From positions 8,457,663 to 8,521,662 of the forward strand of contig NC_061811.1 in the NCBI RefSeq assembly GCF_021462225.1: DNA of 64,000 nt. The letters run 5' to 3'. The stretch is from Girardinichthys multiradiatus (taxonomy: Eukaryota; Chordata; Actinopteri; Cyprinodontiformes; Goodeidae). The position numbers and the translations under genes were made by a program. The first letter of the stretch is position 1. Each line of letters begins with the position of its first letter. Shown here piece by piece: positions 1-37,000 of this stretch. Below the pieces are notes generated by a model, which saw only the letters and a program-made list of their open reading frames with translations, did not search any database and was not told where the DNA came from.

Positions 1-379
1 CAATGAACATGTTTCTAAAGCACGAGGACAGACACTGCAACAAGATTAAATAACCTTTATCAGAGGAGATGACAAAAATGATGTATTTAGTTGGGTTTTC
101 AGTACAAAAATGCATTACCCCAAAAGCAGAATATAGAGATTAAAGTCAGAAAATATAGAAATATGAGTTGACTTTGACCTCTTTTTCCAGGGAATATTGT
201 TCAGTTTGACATCTATCTAGAATTTTCTAGATTTTATTTTTAAATGTGTGATAAAATAATTCTCAGGGATTTTTCTTGTTCCACAATATTACCAAATCTT
301 TTAGCTGGTCTGCTTTCACACACATGAAGTTACATTTCAAACCTAAACCATACGGTTTATTAGGATAATGCAACCTCTG

Positions 380-1318
380 TAGCTATAAAAGGTCTTCTAG
401 GAAGGCTTCCCATGAGATTTAGTGGTGTATTAATGGGGATCTTTGACCATTGTTCCAGGGGTCAGACACTGATGCTGGATGAGAAGACCTGCTGTAATTC
501 ATCCAACCTGACTAAACCCTCCAGGTCCTTTATGGATCTTGCTTTGTGTACTGGTGCACAGTCTTGTTGAAGAACGAAGAGGCCATCATTAAATTGTTCA
601 AACTATTGAGGTTTGCTGAAACATTAAGAGCTCTTCTCAGTGGAACTAAGGAGCTGAGTCTAACTCCTGAACAACAGAACCATAACATAATCCACACTGG
701 ACCAAACCTTACACCTGACACAGTGCAGTCAGGCAAGTGCTGGATTTCTTGGCAGCTGCCGAACTCAAGACTCATCCAGACACAGTCATTCCAGAGAACA
801 TGTCTCTACTGCTCTAGAGTCCAGCGGCAGCGTGCTTTACACCACTGCATCCAACACCTGTAAGGCCATTGATACCCATCCAATGAAACTCTCTACTTGC
901 TGTTTTTGAGCTTTTCTGAAGACCACGTGTGGCTTAGTGGTCTGCAGCTACTGACTCTGTAGAACGTTGGTGACCTCTTTGCCTCAGCCTTCACTGACCC
1001 CTCTCAGTGACTTTACCTGGCCTATCACTTTGTGGCTGAGTTGCTGTCATTTCCAATGGTTTCCACTTTCTTATAATACCACTAACAGCTAACTGTGGAG
1101 TTTTTAGCAGCGAGGTAATTTTATGACTGGACTCATTGCACAAGTGGTATCCAGTCATGGTACTAATACCGCTCCCGAGAGCGACCCATTTCTCCATAAA
1201 TGTCTGTAGCTGCAGTCTGCAGGCCTAGGTGCTGGATTTTACACACCTGTGGCCACAGAAGTGACAGGAAGTTAATGGTTTTAAGGGGTGAGTGAATACA
1301 TTTGGCAATGCATTGGAT
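380..1318 (-). mobile_element. Decayed Tc1-like element in slc38a6 intron 8
   Basis: The minus strand encodes broken Tc1 transposase pieces. GYHLCNESSHKITSLLKTPQ and SGIIRKWK (near 1,100) are the helix-turn-helix part; LPDCTVSGVRFG and WIMLWFCCSG (near 690) come from the catalytic core. Terminal repeats are eroded, so the ends are approximate. Confidence 0.8.
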
Positions 1319-1608
1319 AAATCATTAGAATAAAAGAAACTGAACAAATACTGAACATTAATATATTTAACATGGCTTATCCATCTGCTACAGACACCTA
1401 CAGAATGGTACAACTATTTTACTGTATTGAACTGAACCAAGTATTTCTGTTCTGAAGCAACTGTTTATGTTCACCTTCTTGAAGTCTGAAAGCATTGTGA
1501 CATTGTGAGGAAGGGGGCAAGGGATGGACCACTTCTTCACCACAACCTGGAAACAAGACAACAATGGAACAAGTCAACATGGGAAGAAATACAGTCAACA
1601 GATGGTTA

Positions 1609-13659
<12,051 letters not shown>

Positions 13660-13932
13660 CCTGATAAAAACAGATAAAAACACAGAAACAGCTTCTCTCT
13701 CTGTCGTTATGCGCCCATCGTCTCCTGGAGCCTCCTTAAAGCCGCCGCTTGTCGGCCAGTCAGCTGATATTTATGAGACGCACCAGAATCCCATCACTTC
13801 CGGTTCAGTCGCACATTTCATACCACACAAATTCTGACCAATCACAAAACGAGTTTTCAAATTGTTGACCAATCACCAGGCGGCTCGCGTAATTTGCGGA
13901 AGCTGTAGTTGAAGCATGCCTGCGGACGGAGG
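13660..13932. promoter_or_regulatory. Bidirectional promoter between slc38a6 and trmt5
   Basis: Only 273 bp separate the two divergent start codons. The interval has two CCAAT boxes in the same GACCAATCAC context at 13838-13842 and 13869-13873, a 31-bp step that suits cooperative NF-Y binding. It also has an ETS/GABP-type ACTTCCGG at 13796-13803 and a second CGGAAG core at 13897-13902. There is no obvious TATA box. NF-Y and ETS sites without a TATA box are typical of divergent housekeeping promoters. Transcription start sites cannot be placed from sequence alone. Confidence 0.75.

Positions 13933-13939
<7 letters not shown>
13916..13939 (+). promoter_or_regulatory. Overlapping upstream reading frame in the trmt5 leader
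   Basis: An ATG at 13916 opens a 7-codon frame (MPADGGC) ending at TGA 13937-13939. It overlaps the proposed main ATG at 13933 in another frame. Both ATGs have A at -3 and C at +4. It would act only if transcription starts upstream of 13916. Confidence 0.5.
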
Positions 13940-27639
<13,700 letters not shown>

Positions 27640-27810
27640 TTTTACATTGGCTTGTCTCCATGTTTTTCTTAGTTTTGCTCTCTGTAAAGATATCGTTCAT
27701 CATTTTAAGACTACGTTTAAACTTTTAAAGCATATTTGAGTTTTGTGCCCTTCAACTGATTTTTGTTTGGGTTCTTAAAATGGGCTGTACATGAACACAT
27801 TTGATTTTTA

Positions 27811-27816
27811 AATAAA
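27811..27816 (+). terminator. trmt5 polyadenylation signal
   Basis: AATAAA lies 172 bp after the trmt5 stop codon, with T-rich sequence before and after. It is the first consensus signal in the 3' UTR. Confidence 0.75.
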
Positions 27817-27838
27817 CCCACATAATAGAAAGAATGTT

Positions 27839-27852
27839 TTTATTATTTTATT
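27839..27852 (-). terminator. mnat1 polyadenylation signals
   Basis: Two AATAAA hexamers on the minus strand, at 27839-27844 and 27847-27852, lie about 126-140 bp past the mnat1 stop. They are within 25-40 bp of the opposing trmt5 signal. Confidence 0.65.
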
Positions 27853-27977
27853 TAAAAATAATATCAATAGAAAGCAAAAACATCTACACAAATCTTCACC
27901 AGAAGCATGTCAACACGGTAATGGTTGGGTGGCATTGATGAAGTCCATTGAGACGGGAGGAGGAAGTTCAGGTAGAT

Positions 27978-28098
27978 TCAGCCTTTCAGGGGGAACAGCC
28001 CACTGAAAGCATCCTGGATGGCCCGATAACAAGCCAGAGCTGAGGTGTATCCTCCAGCTGTGTCCTGCGGCATGGCGGCCCGGACGTGGTTCAGATAC
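27978..28098 (-). CDS. mnat1: mnat1 coding exon 8 (C-terminal end)
   Basis: It encodes [20 protein letters not shown], then [20 protein letters not shown] and a TGA stop at 27978-27980. This is the most conserved part of MAT1, in the CDK7/cyclin H-activating domain. Confidence 0.95.
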
Positions 28099-31000
28099 CT
28101 GAGAAGACAGAAGGAGTTACTTAGTACCAGCAGTGAGATATCTGAACTTACCTTAATGACAAGTTGCTTCAAAAATAAAGACTGTTGGTATCTACACTTT
28201 TTGGACCATTTTCATGGATCTTTTGGACCGGTTAAGGTCACCAAAGACAGTAACAGTTAAAGATCTTGTGTCTAACAGCTTCACCAACAGCTCCATCAAA
28301 GGCTGTGTAGTGACCACGAAAACATCAGATCTGACGTCTCAGGCACAGTAACTGCTCTTCTACAAGCAACTGAAAAGTGCCCCTGAACCTTTAAAAATGC
28401 ATCTATGTGACCCTGAAGTGTCATACTCAGATGAAGTCTTGTCTATTTGATAATCTGAAACATTTCCGAGTGACAAACGTAAAAAAAAAAAAAACAGAAC
28501 TCAGCATGGGGGGCAAATACTTTTAGAAAGAAAGTGTTCGAGTAAAAAAAACTAGAAACCATTTTTCTTAGCGACACAGCCTTGCATCTGCTGCTTCTGA
28601 TTGGATGATCAGACCTCGTGACGACTCTACCTGGAAGCTGCCTGCTCCCTTGCAGCGGAGGTGAGGGCTGACTCGGAGAGAAACAGAATCAGCAGGAAGA
28701 AGCCCAGCCGAGTCAGAACCAGGCCTGTGTTGAACACTTTTGTTACTTGAGTAAATTTTACATTTTCTCTCCACACCTCCGATGTGTTAAGCATCACTCA
28801 GTGACTTTCAGAGTTTCTTTTCATTTGTGCCGAATTCAGTTCGGGAGTGTTCCAAAGTGAGGAACCACCCAAGTCATTAAACCCAAGAAGACGGAACCGC
28901 TGACGGGAGACGAAGCGGACTATCCCTCTGAGCTGAGAAAAACACGGAGGTGAATGAACTCAGAACCATTTCCAAGCGCTTTCTACAAAGCCATGACAGG
29001 AAATAGGACCCAGACCCTTTCTTTAAATTCAACAGAAGCAAATAAAACTTGAAAAAGAGGTAAAGCTTTAATTTAGCTCAGATCATTTTCTGAACGTTTA
29101 TTTTTTTATTCCTCTGCAGAATCAGATTTTAAATATTTATTTTTTATTTAGTTTCTTTTTACATACATAAATCATTCAGATGAAGGGTGCGACTCAAATC
29201 TCATGGATGTAGGAGGGATAAATATCTGGCACGCTAAATGTGTGATAAAATCGTTCCGAGGGGACAGGTAAAGGCTTGATAGATTCACCAAAATATGAGA
29301 TTGATTATTTATATATCTTAATCTAGTGTGAAATGGTCTATAATGCGCTACATTATTTAGATGTCTTTTAATTTCTAAGTGCTTACAGATGTATCCAAAA
29401 CAAAGCAGCTGCATTGAATTCTAAACAAAGCCGAAGCATGAGCAGAAAAACAGCTGAGCTGGTAATAATCTCCACACCATGTTCCTCGGTTGCATACACA
29501 GCTATGTGCATCCAGTCCAATCCTCTTTATGCACAATCTTTTTGTAACAAAACTGAAAAATTAACATCCTACAGCAACTTAGACAGCATGTAGACTTTCT
29601 TCATAATGCTGCCCCCATCTGAACCCCCTGTCTGGCGTTTCTCTGGCAGATAGCTCTAAAGCCCTCACATTCTGGCTTTGTTGCCCCCGGGTTCCTGTGA
29701 GCTGAGGAAACTTCAAAGCGATGCAAGTCTCAGGAGCACAGACAGCACTCTGTGATTTCTGGACCCATTCAAGCTGCTTCACAGAGTAACCCAACACCTG
29801 CGGGGAGGCTCGCCAAGGCTGACAGAGTGGAGGTGTATGTGGGACAGGAAAGGTGCTGCTCAGTCGGCACACCGGGTACCAAATCCAGTGAGCAGACTTC
29901 AGTTTTCCTGCTGCGAAGAAGGATGATCTGACATGAAGTCAAAATCAAAGCACAACCAGAGAGTTAAAGTCAGAAATGACACAGAACACTCATCAGCCAC
30001 TAGAGAAACAACACAGCAACCCCAGTGATTAATAATAACTTCATTAGGCCCACACTGCTGTAGCCTGTCCTTCAGAGCACTTGAGGGAGGTCTTCTCGTA
30101 TGGCTTCCTGCATCAGATGAGTGCTATCTATTGATTATATTGTACCGGGCCTTTTTAATGGTGAAAAAAGTGGGCTATTTACGGCCCGCCTAAGTCTGCT
30201 CTTCCTGCTAATCTAATCCCCAAGCTACTCATGTGGTCATTCCTTCCAAGAAAGCTGAGAGCTCTGTGTAACTTTATACCTGCAAGCCCCTGAGGAGAGG
30301 GAGAGCCAGAGGAGAGCGTGAAGGAGAGGAAGAATGCTGTAGATGTGGGGGCTGGGGAGTGGGAAGATGATAAAGAGTATGAGGTGAAATCATCTTTATA
30401 AACCGACCCTGTCCGACCTGCTCTCACCCAGAACAACAGTTTAGCTTCAGGTTCTGCTCCATTACCTCAGTGCCTCTATCTGGATCTTCCTGTGAAGGGA
30501 GTCATAGACCAGTTCTGGATGTAGACGAAGCCGAACAATAAACCAAACCCTTTTTGCTTGACTACGCTCTGCAGTGGTGATAAAATGCTGTGTGTTAGGG
30601 AAAGCTACACTGAAGTGGAGATCACAGTAACCTACAAAACCGTTCTGTCAACGGAAAATAGGACGTAACACATTCATGCAGAAGATATAACCGTGTGAAA
30701 CAGCCGCATCCCTCTCCTGTGCGCTCTAAACATTTCCCTGCCCACCGGCCAGTTCCCCCCACCTTCTCCCCATCACCCTGATCCCTGGTTCTCCCTTTCC
30801 CTCCAAAGACCGGACTGCCTTTTGTTCGTGAGGCACTGAAACCTAAGACGTATGGGCCGGTAACATCTTTCACTCTCCAGGCCCCACTGGAGCATTAGCT
30901 GCAACCAGATATGGGTCCTTTCAAAGCTTTGTATTATTGGGTAAATATGGGTCACTTTGCAGCGGCCATCATGTCGCTTCGGGGGAGCTGGAAAAGACGA

Positions 31001-34000
31001 GCGCAGGTGATGAAGACGACTGAAGGACTCGGGGTGGGTGGGTGTGTGTGTGTGTGCATCAGACTGCAACTGCCACAAGGGAGTTAGAGGGACAGGTGTC
31101 TTTATTTTTTTCTAAATGATCCCCCATTTCTGAAACCCAACAACAGCTTGAGTTCATTAGCTGAACATTTAATTCTTCCAGTCCAACCATTTACAGTGAA
31201 AACCACAAGTTTAGAAACATAGCATGAAAAAGACATCCGTTTTTATCTCTCTTTCCGACATTAAATATAAATCTACAAAACCTTTTCCTTTTCAGGTCAG
31301 TTAGAGTTTTGTTCTGTTTTTTAAATGCCAGGAATATAGAATTTATTTTTAGATATTCTGTTTATTTGTCTTCATATTTACTTGCGCTAGATTACTATGC
31401 CTTGAAAAAATGTGGAAAAGCCCAGCTCTCGTGGATGTTTTTTAAGGCAACACCTCAAACACCCTTCTTCCTTGTGTGACATCATAGTTTTGGTGTGAAA
31501 CGATCCCAGAATGAAAGATGCTGGCTGAAGTTGATGAGAAAGTCATTCTACACAATAAAATTAGTCCTGTACAGACATACAGCGAAAGGCCACTCAGAGA
31601 AGAAGAAGTAATTACTCAAAAGCAACATAAATTGTGTTTACAAATGCAGTCGGGTTCAAAGGCCTTCATTTTTGGAGACTTGTACAGCGGTCTGACAAAA
31701 CTCAACTTTTGCCATAATGTAACATTTTGGAGGAAAAAGGCTAAAGCTTACAAGTACGGTGGGGGCAATATCATGTGTGGGTGTTTTGCTGCAGGAGGGA
31801 CTGGTGCACTTCACAGAATAGATGGAAATATACAGAAAGAACATTATGTGGAAAATACACTTGCCAAAAAGTTAAATCCCAGGCACAAATGGGTGTTCCA
31901 AATGGACAATGATACTAAGCATACCACCAAATTAGTAACAAGGTGACTTAAGGACAACAAAGTCAGTGGTTTGGTTACCATCACAAAGCCCTGATCTCAG
32001 TACAAAAAAGGTGTGTGTGTATGCAAGATGGCCTGCAAACCTGACTCGGTCCAACCAGTTCTGTCAAGAGAAATGGACTATGTAATGGACCATGTAAGTA
32101 TCTGATTTTAACTGTATTACAGCTCAATGCTTATTTACTCAACAATGCATACCTGGGCAGTATCTCCTACTAATGCTAATAACAGCCCCAAATTTTCCTG
32201 ATAGGACTCTGAAAGTATTCCCCACTCCCACTGCCTGGGAAACGGAGCCGAGCACCATCTCTAATTCAAAGTGAAAGGATAAGTGGCAAAATGTTCCCGC
32301 GGGTTCAGCATGACTTCCAGTTGAGAACGCGTGGCTCCTCTCTGTATTTTTACTCAGTGATGCTGCAGTGGGATAGAAAGTGTTTGGGCTTTCTGATGAT
32401 GAACAGTGGCGAGGCTCCAGAGGGGACCCAGCAGATACTGTGTGGAAATGCAGGCGGGCTCCGTTGGACCCTTTTGTCTAGACCCCATGTGTTGGCTAGA
32501 ATTAGATTAAAAATGACTGTGGAAGTCAAAGTGAGATGGAAAGAAAATAGGCCTGTAATGCTACAGCAGCTATTTCAACAAGCAGACACTTAATCCACAT
32601 GCAAACCACAGAAAAGGCAGCAGAGCAATCTCAACGACTTTTAAATAAAGCTCACTGAAGAATCAGCGCTTGTGGCTTCATCTGTATTTATGCTTTAAGG
32701 TTTTATCCTGTCATTCACGATAAAGCAAGTTTAAAGAAGTTAATTAGATTCTTACTTTGGAAAGAATAATACAAACCCAGTTCTTTATAGAATCAAAAGA
32801 TCAATTATATCACACTAAAGAAATGCTAATTACAGCCCCCTGCAAAAGTATTCAAATCCTTTAAATTTAGTAATTGTTTTGTCATGTTACAACCACAAGC
32901 TAATGTACTTTTAGTGCATTATGGTTTAATATGATAGACCAACATAAAGCAGTGCAAAATTAGGGAATGAAAGGAAAATTACCGCCGAAGTTACCAAATT
33001 AGTGAATAAATTCCACCTGTGTATTTAAATCTCTACTCAGAGAAACAGCCAAGAGGCCCATGGAAACTCTAGGGGAGCTGCAGAGGTCCACAGCTCAGGT
33101 TGGAGAATTTCTTAACAGGACAACTATTGGCTGTGAACTCCAGAAGTCTGGTCTTCATACATGAATGCCAAAAGGAGAGCAAATGATGACGGAAAGACGT
33201 AAGTTTTGTTTGTAGTTTGCTGCAAGCCATATAAAGGACAAGGCAAGTATGAGGAAGAAGGTGATCTGGTCAGACGAGACTAAAGTAGAAATAATAAGTT
33301 GAAATTAACGTGGCACCTACAGGCGTCTGGAAATTGTAACCTCAAGTTTGTCTCTAAGTCAAATAACCAATCAAATGCTTATAAAGCCATGACATCATCG
33401 GCAGGGATCCCAATTTGTTTTAAGGTATATTAATAATAATAATAAAAATTATAATAACCTCACTCTATGTAAACATCTGAATTTGAAGAAAGTGATAAAA
33501 AATATTAAAAAAACGTATTTATCAGGTAGAAATAATTTTGGTTATCCCAGCTGACCGAAACTAGGAAAATCTTTAGTCTGATTAAATATCAGACATTGAG
33601 ATAAACTGATTGTGTTTCTATACAGCGGGTGTAAACCTCTCATTTTAACTGTATTTTAAGGCAACTATAGAGCAAAATGCACAGCGAGGGTGAGTGACAG
33701 GCACAGGACAGGAAACATCTGTATGGTAAATGCTGTATCTATTTAAAAGCCAAGTCGTAACCCTGCTAGATGACTGTACAAATGCCCGGAAATCTTCCTT
33801 TAGCACTGTTGGTTCCAGCACCAACTGAGGATTCCTGGCCTGGGAATGATAGGAGCTGGAGGGAGGAGGGAGCCACACACCTGCCAGATGATTTGTCATT
33901 ATAGAGGGGTCAGCACTCAGCTGTCACCCCCTAATCACCCATCCTACCCCTTAAGTCAGCCCCTCCTGCACCCACTAAACTCCCATCCAATCCTCCACAA

Positions 34001-37000
34001 ACACCCCCTGCATTCCTGAGGCAGCTCTGGTTTCACGCCATCTGCCCCTCCTTCTTAAACTCCAACCCTGAGAGAAAATGTACCCCTCTGAGGGAGGCAG
34101 CAAACTGAGTTCACTGTTTGGATGTGCAATGTGGGAGCTTAGGCTCCCTGTGTGCAAATCTACGCCTCTTGGTTGTTTATCTAAAGCCCGAACTGTTCAT
34201 ATCGATACCTGAAGTGAGCTGGTGAAGTAGAATTTCACCAGGAGAATGTGTAGCTGCAATCTAGACATACCCCCCTTCTGTGGACAAGCCAAACACAGAT
34301 AACTCTCACAGGTATACTATATCCTTCAACAGCAGTCTCTCAGCACAGTAGGTCACAGGTCACACTCTTTCCCCCCGAACGCTGCTTCCTCTGGGACCTG
34401 AAGTGTGTGAGATGGATCCTCAGCCCGCTGTCCAGCATATTATCTCAAGTTGTTCTCTGTGAGTGTGCTTGAGAGGGCCCTCAGTGTGCTTACATCAGAT
34501 CCTCACATCTTCTCCATTATCGTGTTTCTTCTAATCACTGCTAAAAATCTGACGCTCTGACGGAGCCAGGCCGACATTGCCGACAGAAGGAGAGAACATG
34601 TCCAGAGTGAAGTGTGAGGCGATCCTTGACATTAACACACAGAAATACTTTCATCTGGGGCGCCAGGGAATCTTTAAGGAGTCCGCTTGTTGGTATTACA
34701 GATAAATAAAAGGCCTGCATGCACTGTTTATGAACACCATGGCTGCAGATAAGGCAGTTTACTTCCTGGTCCAAGCGTCCGCTGTCAGCAATCAATCACA
34801 GCTATTGTGTCCTGGCCCTGCACCTCATCTGTGTCGCCTGATGGGGGCAGTAGAGGCTGGCGGTAATGCAGCAGCGGTGGCCTAACAAGAGGCATCAAAC
34901 AAGCCTCTAACCTCCTGACAGGCAGAGCTGCCCTCTTTCATCTGCTGAGCTGCCACTAGATAATGCAGGAGGGAAGATAATGACATGACATCAGCGTCTT
35001 CGTCAACCAACTGGGGCTCCACACAATAGAAGGACATATGCCGACCGGTGACTGCTGAGACACACCCATTCAGATACACTTGCATGTATGGAGGCTTGAC
35101 ATGTTGGTAACAGAGCGGTTCTCCCAGAGGAGAATTCACCTCCAGGTATCAGTTACTGAAGCATCTCTGGGCGAGTTTTTCAGTCAGGGAGGAAAATGGG
35201 AAATGGGCAAAGAACAAAAGGTAATGAAAGTTAAAGCAAAGGTACGGGCCACTATCCATGCATTAAACCATTTAAGTACTTCCCACAGGTACGCCCCATG
35301 ACAATAGTTTGTTTAGTTTCTGCTGCTCTAAAGAGGGAAAATGAGCCAGCTAATACCCCCGAACATAACTGAACCCTTGGCCCACAGGGGCAAAGAGCAG
35401 CGGAGATGCATGGAGTTCCTGTCTGTTTACGTTTGTGGTTACGACACTCGCACCGCTTGTAAGGTGTGCTTTGCCTGTGTGTATGCATAGTTCTGCACAC
35501 CCACAAGCTTACAATCAAAGCATGTAAGCCTTGATAGTATTCCAGTGCAAAGCTCTCCACATATCTGAGTGTTAAAATAGTCTGAAACCATCAGCTCATG
35601 CCTGCAGGATGGTGATGCAAATAAATCAGGACGTAGGGTGGTGAGTTATCCTTGATTCTCCCTGCCACCTGCTGTCTCTGTCACTGGGTTTGGTCTGGGA
35701 GGCTACTGGTCGGTCTGCCGAGACCTGGTTTCGAAACTCCAAATGTACCTATATTTCAATAAGTCTCCCTCTGCTTGCCACTTGCTCTTTAGGTCAAAAA
35801 TGACTCGCCCACAAGTAAAAAGCTTCCAGTCAACTACAGATAGAGCTTATTTTGACTCATGCTTCAAGAGAAAATCAATATTTGCACAGATCTATGGGAG
35901 GGAAAACAATAGTGATGTGGCCTCCACCAGCCCAGTCTGTTAATGGTCTGTTTACTGAGACGGGATAATGGGCTGGGTGTTGGCTGGTGGAGAATCAGAC
36001 GACGGCCATGCTGCGCTGTGCTTCTGATGCAGTTTCTGCTGAAGAAACTGACGGAAACTGGATGTAAGTTGGTGCCTTACGGCGTGGATGAAGACGCGTC
36101 ATCCTGTTGACACAGACAGGTTTGCAAGTCAAATAGCTGCCCTCATGCCTCCACACTTTTATAGAGCCTGCACTCTCTTTTGGCTATGCAAATTATAAAT
36201 CTGTGCTGCCCAGGACTGCAGTCAAACCTTCACATGGAAGCAATGGAAACACCTGAATGGTCAATGATGCCTCCTGACTGACTGTAGACTGGACCCAGTA
36301 ACACCGGACTCGTGTGGTCTGTAGTCATGGGTCGGTTATTATATCATTCCTCCGGTGGAAAGTCCTTGTAATGAGATGTCAACGGAACCTATAGAGTAAC
36401 CACATGCAGCATAGTAACACAGAGTTGCCCCTCCCACACCTGTTGCTACACACTGCCAATCAGCTGGGTAAATGAGTGCTCTGACACTTTTCCATGCTTA
36501 CAAGGATGACAAATTTGCGGGGTTTAAAATAGCTTCCAGACAGTCAAAGAAAATTAAACCAACGGAGCTCCACCCATAACTCTTACTAAGGGAACACTGT
36601 AACTGCAGGCACTAACTGAGCAGAGAGCCTAACTAATTTACCATAGAACTCCAAGTGGTACACAATAGAGTAGAATGTCTAAAAAGTTGAATATTTTGCA
36701 CAGTTAACAGGTTTACTTGAAAGCTACAAAATTGTAGCTTAAGTTTGTATTAAAATTAAAACAATTATACACAAATATGATAAATCTCATTATTATACAC
36801 AATACACCTTAGCAGTTTTGGTCATTTTGTACTAGGGCTGTCACTAACATTTTTCTTATTCAAATTTGAATTACCGATTATTCTAAACAATAATTCTTAT
36901 CCAAAAAGCAGGAGGAAGTGCAACTAATTTGGGGTTCTGCACATTAACACACAATGAACCAGGTAAATGGCTTGCAAACTTCCGATTACAAGAAGACTAC

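Noticed and set aside
35721..35745. TGGTTTCGAAACTCC resembling a tRNA T-arm
   Set aside because: No acceptor or D/anticodon arm can be folded around it, and no A-box partner was seen.
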